DNA of 64,000 nucleotides from Pirellulales bacterium (GTDB lineage: Bacteria > Planctomycetota > Planctomycetia > Pirellulales > S012-138). Of the stretch, positions 18,898-28,030 are shown one piece after another. The stretch is from positions 1 through 64,000 of the forward strand of contig JALCBR010000013.1 of the NCBI GenBank assembly GCA_028066245.1, in the 5' to 3' direction. The first letter of the stretch is position 1. Each line of letters begins with the position of its first letter. Under the pieces are notes generated by a model. It ran no database searches and had not been told where the DNA came from. It was given only the letters and a program-made list of their open reading frames with translations. The position numbers and the translations under genes are program-made.

Positions 18898-20010
18898 TCA
18901 TCGTGACATCAAGAAAAACACCAACAGCAGAATCAAGATTAACGCCACGCCGCCGATGATCGCGGCGCTGATCCTTCGCCAGGAAACAGGCTTGTCGCCA
19001 GCTGCTTTTCCCGTTTGACCGTTGAGCAGAAACTGAAACACTTCGTCCTGGTATCGATACGTCAACAGATACACTGGTAGCAGAATCAAGTCTTCGTTGA
19101 TGTCACTGAAGCCGGTGGTAACCTGCAAACTGCGATGAGTATCGCCGGGCAAGAAGTTCTTGATGTTGTTTTGCTCCCACTGCATGAACTCCGCCCGGCA
19201 CAGAGCTTCCGCAGATTCACGATCAACCGAGTATTCCTCGCACAGCCAACCAGCGATCATGTACGGCTGGTACCGTTTGAGCGCTGCCAGGTGAAATGGC
19301 TTGATGCGGTCCGCCTGATGTTGCGGCAAACCGCGGCTGCCGGAGACCAAGTACCCGCTGTAATAGCGATGATGATTGCCTGAGAGCGGCCACCATTCCG
19401 TCTCGCGGATGCGGCGTGTCTTGGTAACCGGTTTGCCGTTTTGAATCGTCGTGTACGTTTCCGTGCGATACCAATACTCGCCAATTGATGCTGACCAACG
19501 GCTCTGCGCCAACATGGAGAACGACCAGAACGGCAAGTAGACCCCTTTGAGCTTCTGGTCGATCTCGGCCATCGAGAGATCGCCAGGTCGAAACCAAGAG
19601 TTGTCTTTGATCCAAGTGTGAAACCGCTCCAACGCCTGTTCTGGCGTAACGGCGAAACCGATAGCGAATTCCGTCCGTTGCCGACCGGTCAGCTCTGGCG
19701 AATACTCGACAACATATGTGGAGTCACAAAACGGGCATACATAACTGCGATAATCTGGGTCCGTTTGCACCTCCGCGCCGCAGTTGGAACAGCGAAAGAA
19801 CTTGGCCGGCTCACTTTTGACTGGTGGAGGCTCCGCTTGCCCTTTGACGGGTTGGCCGACCTTCTCCTTCAAACGTACATTGATCGCTCCGCAGGCGGGA
19901 CAGAACTTGTCCAAGGCGTCAACCGGTGCGCCACACCTGTCGCATGGCTCTGCGTGCACCGCGGGAGGAGCATCTGCGGCGGTTACCGTGTTGCTGGTCA
20001 GCTGGGACAT
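18898..20010 (-). CDS. Double zinc-ribbon protein with C-terminal membrane anchor
   Basis: A 370-aa protein from MSQLTSNTVT (20010). An ATG 8 codons earlier is also possible. Two zinc ribbons are at the N-terminus: CDRCGAPVDALDKFCPACG (residues 24-42) and CSNCGAEVQTDPDYRSYVCPFC (about 73-94). The middle is aromatic-rich (WWPLSGNHHRYYSGYLVSGS, YLPFWSFSMLAQSRWSA) without a recognised fold. One C-terminal helix follows (ISAAIIGGVALILILLLVFF), so the ribbons face the cytoplasm. It resembles zinc-ribbon proteins of unknown role found in several bacterial lineages. Nucleic-acid or protein binding is only an inference. Confidence 0.72.
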   Translation of the reverse strand: MSQLTSNTVTAADAPPAVHAEPCDRCGAPVDALDKFCPACGAINVRLKEKVGQPVKGQAEPPPVKSEPAKFFRCSNCGAEVQTDPDYRSYVCPFCDSTYVVEYSPELTGRQRTEFAIGFAVTPEQALERFHTWIKDNSWFRPGDLSMAEIDQKLKGVYLPFWSFSMLAQSRWSASIGEYWYRTETYTTIQNGKPVTKTRRIRETEWWPLSGNHHRYYSGYLVSGSRGLPQHQADRIKPFHLAALKRYQPYMIAGWLCEEYSVDRESAEALCRAEFMQWEQNNIKNFLPGDTHRSLQVTTGFSDINEDLILLPVYLLTYRYQDEVFQFLLNGQTGKAAGDKPVSWRRISAAIIGGVALILILLLVFFLMSR

Positions 20011-20083
20011 TGAGAAGGTCAAGGAAATCGACAAGAAAGAACACAGGGGTAGGATGAAGCATTATTGTTGGTTGCACGGAAAG

Positions 20084-20545
20084 TCAACACTGGGGTTTAT
20101 ATTGCAACAGCTTTGCGATTGCCTCACCAAATGTCGATGCATGAAGCTCTTCCGCAGTAATGGTTCCAGATGGCAATTCCAAGAATCTCTCTACTTCGCC
20201 ACACAGCTCAAGACATTCGCCATCATCACCATAGAACAATAGCGACAAAGGGTCATCGCACACAAAGTGATTGTGAGGCCATCCAAAGTGATCTTTGATG
20301 GAATCTGCAAAAAACTGCTCCAGTGTTACGTTGCGTTCGGTCGTGGTAAATGGCACCGAGTCGTTAGCTCCACGTTCTTCCAATTGAGCTATCAACGAAT
20401 CAAGAACCAACTGAATTCGCCGTGACTCAAGGCTCGTAGCAACGATCCATCCAAACAATGGGACGTATCGACAGAACCTTTCAACAACACCTGGACGAGT
20501 TGCAAGCGAATCAGGCACAAACAACGGCTTTGCCTGCGCATTCAT
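20084..20545 (-). CDS. Hypothetical protein (153 aa)
   Basis: Not recognised. A soluble acidic protein. The only hydrophobic patch is RYVPLFGWIVATSLE near residue 30. Blocks such as DHFGWPHNHFVCDDPLSLLF and YGDDGECLELCGEVERFLEL suggest a compact mixed fold. It is single, on the same strand as its neighbours, with a 222-bp gap to the upstream membrane protein gene. Confidence 0.55.
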   Translation of the reverse strand: MNAQAKPLFVPDSLATRPGVVERFCRYVPLFGWIVATSLESRRIQLVLDSLIAQLEERGANDSVPFTTTERNVTLEQFFADSIKDHFGWPHNHFVCDDPLSLLFYGDDGECLELCGEVERFLELPSGTITAEELHASTFGEAIAKLLQYKPQC

Positions 20546-20767
20546 CTGCGTGTCACACTACTGGTTACAAGTGTCCGCATTAATACAACTTGATCGGCGA
20601 TTCCAATGCCGCCACAACGGCTACTCCACTCTTTGCGCGCGGGTGACAACTTGAGACAAAAGAAACAAGCATCGATGTTCACTCACCGGAATGCGGAGCA
20701 GACGGCACAGGAACCGTTTGGAACGCATGCCGTAGCCATGCTCAAAACGAGTATGAGAGCTCCCCGG

Positions 20768-21085
20768 CTAGGTGTTAAGCATAGCACTGAATGCCATCCC
20801 AATCCCAATATGGACAACGACGAAGATCCCGGCGATCAGAAATGAGCGCTTAATCTCAACGCCATATACCGCCGAGATACACACGCTGAGCAGAACCCCC
20901 GTTGCTACTCCCGCAACAAGAATCGCGCCGATTCCGATTACCGACACCAAAGTGAGTGCAAGAACGTACGCGACTACCGATGCGCCAAGCGCGAGAAGCA
21001 ACGTTACCCAAAAGCTGCCTTCGTCATCGTTGAAGACTTTGAGAAGCACCATAAGCACGAGCGCGTCGAGTATGAGTCCGATCAT
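20768..21085 (-). CDS. Hypothetical membrane protein (105 aa)
   Basis: Almost entirely hydrophobic. It has about four spans: MIGLILDALVLMVLLKVF, FWVTLLLALGASVVAYVLAL, VIGIGAILVAGVATGVLLSV and FLIAGIFVVVHIGIGMAFSA. No family was recognised. It is divergent from the TlpA-like gene across a 337-bp spacer. Its small size and repeated Gly/Ala-rich helices resemble small integral membrane proteins of unknown role. Confidence 0.6.
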   Translation of the reverse strand: MIGLILDALVLMVLLKVFNDDEGSFWVTLLLALGASVVAYVLALTLVSVIGIGAILVAGVATGVLLSVCISAVYGVEIKRSFLIAGIFVVVHIGIGMAFSAMLNT

Positions 21086-21422
21086 TGCGGTCCCCTGTCA
21101 GCTGTCGCATTGATTCTACGAGATTCGTGCATCGTACGTGTGCATTCGCGTTGCAGCAAGAATTCAGTTCTCAGCCGAGGAATACTTGAATCATCAACGT
21201 CGAGCGGTCTACTTAGCGTGCCGCTGCCAATCACCGTCCACAAACTCCTCTATCCAATGGTGATTATCCAGAAGTTTGCATACCGCGACTTTTTCGATGC
21301 GGAGACGTGAAATATCACATCATTTTGTGGCGAAATTGGTGTCGCCAACCCTCAACGTCGCTAGAATGCCTTCCGTAAATCTTCACGCGGTCCAGGATTT
21401 CCAACTCAACAAGGACATTCGA
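21086..21422. other. Divergent intergenic spacer, no gene seen
   Basis: A 337-bp region between two divergent genes. The in-frame extension of the downstream thioredoxin ORF (from 21276) is not coding-like and ends before a clear signal-peptide start. TAGAAT at 21362-21367 is a possible -10-like box, but the nearest -35-like TTGGTG is 20 bp away, so no promoter is called. No RNA or repeat structure was noticed. Confidence 0.4.
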
Positions 21423-22049
21423 ATGATTGCTTACAGGTTAGCAAAGTTGTTCTCGATAGTAGCACTCTGCTGCTTGGCTGCAGGTCTTGCCAACGATGCG
21501 CTTGCGCAAGTTCAATCGGCCGATGAAAAGCAAGTTGCCGATGACATCAAGCGCGAGTGGTCGCGTAACGATGACAATGAGCGATCAAAGAAACTCATGT
21601 CACTTGAAGGAGCATCCCCGCCGTCGCTCGAAAAGATTGTATCCTGGGCGAACACGGACGGCGCTCAGAGTTGGGATGATTTCAAAGGCAAGGTCGTCCT
21701 CATCGATTTCTGGGGACAATGGTGCGGTCCGTGCCGTGCGGCGATTCCACATCTCAAAGAGCTGCACGAAAAACATGGCAAAGACGGACTCGTCGTTCTC
21801 GGCATTCACACAAAGAGCGCCGCCGAGGCAGGCAAAACGTACATCGTCGAAGAGGAAATCAAGTACCCAATTGCATTCGATGAGAACGACGAAGTGATCA
21901 AACAGTTTGCGGTGAACTCCTACCCTGACTATTACTTCGTCGATCACAAAGGCATTCTGCGTTTCGCGGACGTTGCCAATTCCGAAGCAGACAAAGTTGT
22001 CGCCATGCTGCTGGAAGAACGCAAAGCGGACTTGGGCGAGCAGCGTTAA
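21423..22049 (+). CDS. Exported TlpA/ResA-like thioredoxin
   Basis: A 208-aa thioredoxin-fold disulfide oxidoreductase. The ATG at 21423 opens a signal peptide (LAKLFSIVALCCLAAGLANDALA). The ORF-track start 49 codons upstream would hide it. VLIDFWGQWCGPCRAAIPHL contains the active-site CGPC near residue 100, and VNSYPDYYFVDHKG supplies the cis-Pro region. TlpA/ResA proteins act on the outer face of the membrane in cytochrome or protein thiol reduction. The partner is unknown. A hairpin follows the stop. Confidence 0.85.
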   Translation: MIAYRLAKLFSIVALCCLAAGLANDALAQVQSADEKQVADDIKREWSRNDDNERSKKLMSLEGASPPSLEKIVSWANTDGAQSWDDFKGKVVLIDFWGQWCGPCRAAIPHLKELHEKHGKDGLVVLGIHTKSAAEAGKTYIVEEEIKYPIAFDENDEVIKQFAVNSYPDYYFVDHKGILRFADVANSEADKVVAMLLEERKADLGEQR

Positions 22050-22079
22050 TGGGATAGTTTAATGCCCGTCAAAGATCCA

Positions 22080-22114
22080 CTGGCGGCCGGTTGACGTGTT
22101 CGACCGGCTGCCAG
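22080..22114. terminator. Hairpin between convergent tlpA-like and ruvA genes
   Basis: CTGGCGGCCGGTTGA and TCGACCGGCTGCCAG form a 15-bp stem, with two G-U type positions, around the loop CGTGT. It lies 30 bp after the TlpA-like stop and 80 bp before the ruvA stop on the other strand. No T-run follows, so a classical Rho-independent terminator is not certain. It may act in both directions. Confidence 0.45.
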
Positions 22115-22194
22115 CCTTAGCAATTCGGCAAGCGGAGGTGAGATACTTCCGCGCGGGTGTCAGTGCCGTAGGCCGAGGAGGCCCCTGCTCGCCT

Positions 22195-22827
22195 TTAGGC
22201 TCCCACTTCTAACCTCTTCTTATAGACCACCTGCAGCAGGCTCTGGACATCCTTGAACGATTTCTTTTCGCTGGTAGCTAGGTCGACCAGCTTGCGCGAC
22301 TCAGCGTCGCTGTGGCCGAGTTGTTTCAGCACGGCAAATGCTTCGTCCAAAACCGGCAGCGCCACATCCGCCTCGCGGGGACTGCTCTTATCCACAATCA
22401 AGGCGAACTTGGGCATTTTGCGACGGAGCTTGGCAATGATCCGATCGGCGACCGCTGGTCCAACGCCGGGAAGCGCTGTCAGGCCCTTGTCGTCTTGCTC
22501 TTCAATCGCGATGGCCACTTCCCGCACAGGCCGAACCATCGCCCTGAGCGCTTTCTTGACACCTACGCCATCGACAGAGCAGAACAGTTCAAAGAACTCG
22601 CGCTCCGCTTCATTGGTGAAGCCCACCAGGCGGGGGATCAGTTTCCCGCCGGCGGGGTTGCCTTCCAGATAGTGCAGCGTGAAGAGCGAAACCGTTTCGC
22701 CCAGTTTTCCCTGGACGTGCCGGCGGGTGAAGTCCGGGATCAAGATTTCGTACTCGAGTTCGCCAACCCGTAAGGAGAGCGCGTCATCGCGGACCGTGGC
22801 AAGAATGCCGGTGATCTTCGTGATCAT
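22195..22827 (-). CDS. ruvA: Holliday junction branch migration protein RuvA
   Basis: Binds four-way junctions as a tetramer and loads RuvB. It is 210 aa, as expected. The N-terminal OB domain begins [15 protein letters not shown]. Two helix-hairpin-helix motifs follow ([20 protein letters not shown] and [20 protein letters not shown]), and the C-terminal three-helix domain that contacts RuvB is visible ([20 protein letters not shown]). ruvB and ruvC are not in the window. The gene follows the flagellar cluster on the same strand, 149 bp after flhB. Confidence 0.93.
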   Translation of the reverse strand: MITKITGILATVRDDALSLRVGELEYEILIPDFTRRHVQGKLGETVSLFTLHYLEGNPAGGKLIPRLVGFTNEAEREFFELFCSVDGVGVKKALRAMVRPVREVAIAIEEQDDKGLTALPGVGPAVADRIIAKLRRKMPKFALIVDKSSPREADVALPVLDEAFAVLKQLGHSDAESRKLVDLATSEKKSFKDVQSLLQVVYKKRLEVGA

Positions 22828-22976
22828 AGATTATCTTCACGAAAAGCAGAGAAAGGAACTAAAGCAGAGTCGCATTCTTTCGCTTGAGGGGGCATGTTGT
22901 CCAGCCGGCGGTCGGTTAGCTCTGGCCTGAAACCAGCCAACTCAGTTGCGCCTAAGAACGCCAGCGCGCGGCTGAA

Positions 22977-24053
22977 CTACGCGGCGTTTGTCAAGGTTTT
23001 TCCCTTGAGTTCATAAACATAGCGGAGGATTTCGGCCACGGACGCGTAGTGATCCGCGGGAATCGGCTGATTGACTTCCACGTTGTGGTACAGCGCTTGG
23101 GCCAGTGGTTTCCGCTCGAGCACGGGAATTTGGTGCTCAAGCGCAATCCGGCGGATGCGTTCAGCCATGCTGCCTTGCCCCTTGGCGACGATGATTGGTG
23201 CGTTCATCGTCATGGGCTCATATTGAATGGCTACAGCCAAGTGCGTGGGGTTGGTGACCACCACGTCCGCCTTGGGAACGTCTTGCCCGAGCCGATTGAG
23301 CACGAGTTGTCGTTGAACCTGCTTACGGCGTGCCGCAACCTGCGGGTCACCTTGCAGGTTCTTCATTTCGTCGCGAACTTCCTGGGTGGTCATTTTCAAG
23401 TCGCGGTCGTGTTTCCAGCGTTGGTACCAATAATCGAGGATGGCCAACAGCATCAAAGCCGCCGCGATCTTGACGGCCGTCCAGAACAAGATATCCAGTA
23501 GGAAAATGCCGACTTCCACTGGAGACCATTCCGGAACTAGCAACATCTCGCCGCGACGGGCATAAATACTCAAAAAGGCTACTCCGGCCACGATTAAGAT
23601 CTTGAAAATACCGAAGCCGAGCCTCATGACTCCGGAGAGCGAGAATACTCGCGTGAAGCCCTTGATGGGGTTAATTCGCGAGAGGTCTGGCGCAATCCGG
23701 CTGGGTGTAAACAACAATCCTGTCTGGCCCACGTTGAGCAGAATCGCTGCGCCCAACATCAAACTCAGCAGCGGCAACAAATCCCTGGTCAGCCTGTCCA
23801 GGATTGACTGAGACTGCTGGGCAAACTCTTCTTGACCATAGATTGGCGAAGGAAGTTCGCTCAACTGTGTCGTCATGAACTGAGCGAGTGAATCGAACAA
23901 CCCTGCGGAAAGGCCATAGATGATGAGCAGCCCACCGAGCAAGACGCCGGCTGAGCTGAGATCCATGCTCTTGACGACCTGCCCTTTCTCACGGGCTTGT
24001 TGCCGGCGATGCGGAGTCGCTTCGTGCGTTTTGTCGCCGAACTGCTCTGGCAT
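22977..24053 (-). CDS. flhB: Flagellar export apparatus switch protein FlhB
   Basis: Membrane component of the flagellar type III export gate that switches substrate specificity after self-cleavage. It is 358 aa. The N-terminal basic segment (KTHEATPHRRQQAREKGQV) is typical. There are four membrane helices in the first 220 residues. The autocleavage motif is intact in ADVVVTNPTHLAVAIQYEP (NPTH), followed by RKPLAQALYHNVEVNQPIP. It is the last gene of the cluster, 31 bp after fliR. Confidence 0.95.
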   Translation of the reverse strand: MPEQFGDKTHEATPHRRQQAREKGQVVKSMDLSSAGVLLGGLLIIYGLSAGLFDSLAQFMTTQLSELPSPIYGQEEFAQQSQSILDRLTRDLLPLLSLMLGAAILLNVGQTGLLFTPSRIAPDLSRINPIKGFTRVFSLSGVMRLGFGIFKILIVAGVAFLSIYARRGEMLLVPEWSPVEVGIFLLDILFWTAVKIAAALMLLAILDYWYQRWKHDRDLKMTTQEVRDEMKNLQGDPQVAARRKQVQRQLVLNRLGQDVPKADVVVTNPTHLAVAIQYEPMTMNAPIIVAKGQGSMAERIRRIALEHQIPVLERKPLAQALYHNVEVNQPIPADHYASVAEILRYVYELKGKTLTNAA

Positions 24054-24084
24054 GGGTTAGTAGCACACGGGTTGCGGCGTTTCA

Positions 24085-24930
24085 CTAAGCGGAACCGGCT
24101 GCGCCCGTCGCAGGCAAGACCGCCGCAGAGACACTTTGCACGATGTCGATCACGACAGGTTCGATGTCGTCTTGAAAAACGTAGCCGACCACGCCCAGTG
24201 TTAGCGAAATCATCGCCAACGCAGCCATGGAGTTGAGACTGAAACCGACGGCGATGATGTTCAATTGTGGAAGCGTGCGGCTGATCAAACCCATCACCAA
24301 CGTTGACAATAACAGTGCCGCCACGACCGGCCCCGCGATGCGGATTCCCAATTCTAAGCTGTGAGACACCAGCGCAGATAGCGTCTCTTGAATGATTGCG
24401 AAATCCAGCATGCTCCCCGGCGGCACGGCCGAGAATGTCGCTAGAAAACCCTCCATAGCAATGCGATGCCCTCCCGCGAGCAACCAAATTGCCAGCCCGA
24501 ACAAGTAGAGGAACTGTGCTGCCAGTGGAATGCTGTCACCCAATTGCGGATTGAAGACGTTGGCCAACGCCATACCGCTTGACTGACCGATGATCTGCCC
24601 CGCGATTTGCAACGCGGAGAACATGATCCAGATCCCCAGGCTGAGCACGTAGCCCACGGCGATTTCTGTCCCCGCATAGGTCAGGAAGTCAAGCAGCGTG
24701 TTTGGGACGGGCGCGTTGACGGAGAGTTGTATCGGCAAGATCAAGATCGTTAGAGCGACCGCAAACAGGGCTCGTAGCCGCATTGGCACGTCGCGAGATC
24801 CGTACATCGGTCCGATCATCACCAGCCCGGATGTTCGTGCCAGTAGCATGCCAAAGAGCAAGAGCTTGGCCGGATCAAACAGCTCCAGAACGGATTGCAG
24901 GAATTCAGGCACAATGAAGCCTAGGCACAA
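24085..24930 (-). CDS. fliR: Flagellar biosynthetic protein FliR
   Basis: A 281-aa integral component of the flagellar export gate. Blocks such as ARTSGLVMIGPMYGSRDVPM, RLRALFAVALTILILP, AGQIIGQSSGMALANVFNPQ and FLYLFGLAIWLLAGGHR match the family. The C-terminal spans end in LGVVGYVFQDDIEPVVIDIV. It lies between fliQ (40 bp) and flhB. The start is the first ATG, and an upstream alternative cannot be excluded. Confidence 0.93.
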   Translation of the reverse strand: MCLGFIVPEFLQSVLELFDPAKLLLFGMLLARTSGLVMIGPMYGSRDVPMRLRALFAVALTILILPIQLSVNAPVPNTLLDFLTYAGTEIAVGYVLSLGIWIMFSALQIAGQIIGQSSGMALANVFNPQLGDSIPLAAQFLYLFGLAIWLLAGGHRIAMEGFLATFSAVPPGSMLDFAIIQETLSALVSHSLELGIRIAGPVVAALLLSTLVMGLISRTLPQLNIIAVGFSLNSMAALAMISLTLGVVGYVFQDDIEPVVIDIVQSVSAAVLPATGAAGSA

Positions 24931-24970
24931 TGAACTCAGGCAGATTGATATCGCGCTCTGTCGGCACTCA

Positions 24971-25237
24971 TCACAAGCTGGATGGGATGCCAGAGATCAG
25001 ATCCGAGGTATAGGTGACCATCATTTCGATCAACCATGGGAGTGTCAAAGAAGCCACGACGACCATCAAGACGATCTTGGGAACGAAACTGACTGTCTGT
25101 TCCTGAACTTGCGTCAACGCTTGCACCAAACCAACGAGCAATCCGACAACGAGCCCAGTGATCAGAATCGGGGCCGCCACCATCAAAGCCAGGTTGACAG
25201 CTTCGCGGCCGATATCCACTGCGTGTTGCGGTTCCAT
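24971..25237 (-). CDS. fliQ: Flagellar biosynthetic protein FliQ
   Basis: An 88-aa two-span export gate subunit, the usual length. Sequences such as VNLALMVAAPILITGLVVGLLVGLVQALTQ and QEQTVSFVPKIVLMVVVASL define FliQ. It is flanked by fliP and fliR on the same strand. The alternative-frame ORF 24936..25250 is a shadow. Confidence 0.94.
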   Translation of the reverse strand: MEPQHAVDIGREAVNLALMVAAPILITGLVVGLLVGLVQALTQVQEQTVSFVPKIVLMVVVASLTLPWLIEMMVTYTSDLISGIPSSL

Positions 25238-25310
25238 CCGAAGGCCTCAATGAATCGACAAATTAGAGGTTGCGCGTCGAACGCGCATGCGCGCAGAGTC
25301 AGAGTCTACG

Positions 25311-26330
25311 TCATCCAAAGGGCTCAAAACTCAAGAGCAGCATCTCCACCACCAACCGCCAACCATCAACGAGCACGAACAACAACAACTTGAATGGCAG
25401 CGAGATCAACACCGGCGGCAACATGAGCATGCCCATCGAAATCATCACGCTGGCAACGACCATGTCCAAAATCAAAAACGGCAGGTAGATCTGAAAGCCA
25501 ATCAGGAAGGCCGTCTTGAGTTCACTCAGCATGAAAGCCGGGAGCAGCGCGGACAACGGAACATCCGTTTCGCCTGCTTCTTTGTCCGCGCCGAAGTAAA
25601 CGTAGTTGAGCTCTGTGGATTCGGATTCTCCCTGCGTCTCGTTGAGGTAGTCGAGAAACAAGTGAACATCGGCGGTGTTGCCTGTTCGTTCGATTTGCGC
25701 GGCCATGAAATGCCGGATAGGAATCTGGCCGACTTGCCAGGCTTGGTCTGGGCCCAACGTCCCTTCTGAGTAGGGCGCCACGGCAGAATCATAAACTTGC
25801 GTCCAGACCGGCGCCATGATCGCCAGTGTCACAAACAAAGCTAGCGACGTGATCACCTGCGATGGCGGCAACTGTTGTGTCCCCATTGCCTGACGCAATA
25901 GCCCCAACACAACCAGCACGCGAATGAAGCTGGTGGTCATCATCAACACTGCCGGCGCAAGGCTAACCACAGTCAACAGCAGCATGATCTGCAATGTCGA
26001 ACTCAAGCCTTCCTGACCGAAAGCATCGGTAAGAATCTGTTGCGACTGAACTGCCTCTTCGACCGACTTGCCATCCGCGTCTGAAGTCTCGTTCGCTGAT
26101 TCCAGCGAGAGCGGTTGCTGCTGTCCAAAAGCACTCGGCAATGCCAGGATGATTGCGCCCAGCATCGTCAATGCTGCAAACGCTCTGCGAACGGGACTCC
26201 GCCGCCATCGTTCTTGGATCAATTGCCGCTTCAGCGTATCGCCAGCCCGACCCGACCTGCGGGCTGAGCGGCTTGCTGAACTTGGCTTTGACGTACTCAC
26301 GGAAATCTCTATCACTGCAACGTGTGGCAC
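25311..26330 (-). CDS. fliP: Flagellar biosynthetic protein FliP
   Basis: Pore-forming subunit of the export gate. The FliP body is clear: [20 protein letters not shown] with the [10 protein letters not shown] segment, [20 protein letters not shown], then [20 protein letters not shown]. The 339-aa length exceeds the usual 240-250. The extra part is N-terminal: a basic stretch, then a signal-peptide-like helix ([18 protein letters not shown]) and an acidic linker. The true start is uncertain, because the first ATG lies 56 codons before the MLGAIILAL methionine. It lies between fliO and fliQ. Confidence 0.92.
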   Translation of the reverse strand: MPHVAVIEISVSTSKPSSASRSARRSGRAGDTLKRQLIQERWRRSPVRRAFAALTMLGAIILALPSAFGQQQPLSLESANETSDADGKSVEEAVQSQQILTDAFGQEGLSSTLQIMLLLTVVSLAPAVLMMTTSFIRVLVVLGLLRQAMGTQQLPPSQVITSLALFVTLAIMAPVWTQVYDSAVAPYSEGTLGPDQAWQVGQIPIRHFMAAQIERTGNTADVHLFLDYLNETQGESESTELNYVYFGADKEAGETDVPLSALLPAFMLSELKTAFLIGFQIYLPFLILDMVVASVMISMGMLMLPPVLISLPFKLLLFVLVDGWRLVVEMLLLSFEPFG

Positions 26331-26357
26331 CTGGTGGCAAAAAAGGCAGCGGAGAAG

Positions 26358-27452
26358 CTAACTCACTGTGCCGCGTTTCGATCGGCCCGACCTGGACCAA
26401 CCGCGAGAGGATTCATTATTGAGTTCTGAAAGAACGTCGCGAAAATTGGCCGACGCACTCCCAGATTTGAGTTCGTGACACATGCCGGTGATTCGTGTGA
26501 CGTCATCGGGATTGTCGATCTCCAGCACCGTTTCGATGCCGCCAGCGGCGACCGAAATCAGCGCCAGCTTGCCACCGCAACGTACTAGGTGCAGTCGGTG
26601 TTTTTTGTCTAACGGCGTTTTGCCTAAGATCTCGAATACATCCGCCGGCAGTCCCCCCACCATGCGCGGTAGTTTCTTACGAACAACCCAAGTGCAAAGC
26701 AGGAACAACCCGATCACAATGGCCAAGCCACTGGCGGTTGGCAGCAAGGAGTCAACCAAGGACGATGCTCCACGATCAGAGATTCCTGTCTCGGTTGCCA
26801 ATTCTGAACGCCCACGGAGAGAACGGTTGGGAGCGTCACTCCAATCGCGAGTTAGCAGCTCCGGGAGCTCTTGTGAGGGTGCTCCTGATGGAAGGTTTGT
26901 TTTGGTCCAGGGCGGATGGGCTCCCGGCTCCGTGGCGTTCGGCGATGCCTGTGCCCGAGACGAAGTGCTTCCCATCAACGACGTTTCGCTCGCAACATCT
27001 TGGCCGTTGATGGCCTGTGGCGATTGGGTTTGGTCAGTATGCGCCGTCTGGGCACTCGTTTCGGACCGGCTAACTTGGGTTGCATGGTTTGCCGAATGTG
27101 GGGCCGCCGTTCGGCTCAGGGCATCGCGCAAATCATTCGCGGGCGAAAGATCGACAGCCACGTTCGTCACCGGCACATCACTGTCAACTTTCGATACGGC
27201 TTGGCTGTCTTGAGAGTCCTGGCGTTGGCGCTGTTCGCTGCTGGAGTTTAGTGTCTGTTGCCATCCCAGTGGTTGGCGAAGCAGCGGGGTTTGGTGTTCT
27301 GTTGTTTCGGCTGCATTGTCAGCTTCAACGGAGTTTGAAGACAGGTTACCTGCGTCATCCGCTCCGGCGCGAGGGATGGTCAAAGCGCCGATCGCCGCCA
27401 GGACAATGGCCAGCGCAAAGCTCGTTCCGAGTGAGGGGGCTCGAATTGGCAT
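26358..27452 (-). CDS. fliO: Flagellar protein FliO with a long exported linker
   Basis: The C-terminal third is FliO: one membrane span (GLAIVIGLFLLCTWVVRKK), then GLPADVFEILGKTPLDKKHR and LHLVRCGGKLALISVAAGG. The start chosen is MPIRAPSLGTSFALAIVLAA (27452), a signal peptide. The ORF-track start is 30 codons earlier and overlaps fliN. Between signal peptide and membrane span lie about 215 residues of Ser/Thr/Gln/Asn-rich low complexity, giving 364 aa against roughly 100-150 for many FliO proteins. The linker would be periplasmic. FliO helps assemble FliP. Neighbours are fliN (38 bp) and fliP (27 bp). Confidence 0.88.
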   Translation of the reverse strand: MPIRAPSLGTSFALAIVLAAIGALTIPRAGADDAGNLSSNSVEADNAAETTEHQTPLLRQPLGWQQTLNSSSEQRQRQDSQDSQAVSKVDSDVPVTNVAVDLSPANDLRDALSRTAAPHSANHATQVSRSETSAQTAHTDQTQSPQAINGQDVASETSLMGSTSSRAQASPNATEPGAHPPWTKTNLPSGAPSQELPELLTRDWSDAPNRSLRGRSELATETGISDRGASSLVDSLLPTASGLAIVIGLFLLCTWVVRKKLPRMVGGLPADVFEILGKTPLDKKHRLHLVRCGGKLALISVAAGGIETVLEIDNPDDVTRITGMCHELKSGSASANFRDVLSELNNESSRGWSRSGRSKRGTVS

Positions 27453-27490
27453 CCTTGCCAGTTCCGTCGTAGGAAATCGCAGTGAAGAGA

Positions 27491-27952
27491 CTAGCCGGGC
27501 TTTGAACCATCGCCGGCGACCAGCTCCGCGACACGAACACAAAAGTTTTCGTTCAAAACAAGTACTTCACCGCGAGCAATGAGTCGACCGTTGACGAAGA
27601 TCTCAACGGGATCACCCGCAAGTTTGTCCAACGTGACCACTGCGCCCTTGCGAAGCTTGAGGACGTCTTCCAGGTACATGTGCGTGCGGCCCAATTCAAT
27701 CCGCAAGTCCAACTCAACATCGTGGATCAGCTCGAGCGATGCAACTTCCGTGCTGGCGGTTGAAGCCGCCAAGTTGGGCAATTCAAACGCACTGGTAGCA
27801 TCCGCAGCAGGGCTCGTGCCAGGATCTTCCGCCGTGGCCAGTGCGTCTTCCGCCTGCTTCAGCAAATCTTCAATGTCTGAAGCGCTTAGCTCATCCGGAT
27901 TCGCCTTGGGCTGAGTCCCGGCATCATCGGGGGCTTGGGCATCATCCGCCAT
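27491..27952 (-). CDS. fliN: Flagellar motor switch protein FliN
   Basis: A 153-aa C-ring component. The ATG at 27952 ([14 protein letters not shown]) is preferred, and the track start adds 22 residues. The N-terminal half is an acidic, Ala-rich flexible region ([19 protein letters not shown]). The C-terminal half is the SpoA domain: [19 protein letters not shown], then [20 protein letters not shown] and [18 protein letters not shown]. It lies directly behind the fliL-like gene. No fliM is present between them or elsewhere in the window. Confidence 0.93.
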   Translation of the reverse strand: MADDAQAPDDAGTQPKANPDELSASDIEDLLKQAEDALATAEDPGTSPAADATSAFELPNLAASTASTEVASLELIHDVELDLRIELGRTHMYLEDVLKLRKGAVVTLDKLAGDPVEIFVNGRLIARGEVLVLNENFCVRVAELVAGDGSKPG

Positions 27953-28030
27953 GAGGGTCCTTCCGTCGACGTGAGGAACACCAGCGCGCGTCCATGCTGC
28001 GCCTGATTCCTGACCCAACGCCAGCGGTTT

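Noticed and set aside
23873-24487. 204-aa ORF on - strand overlapping fliR and flhB
   Set aside because: Same strand but wrong frame, overlapping two well-identified genes.
26482-27213. 243-aa ORF on + strand opposite fliO
   Set aside because: Shadow of the low-complexity region of fliO, with no domain.
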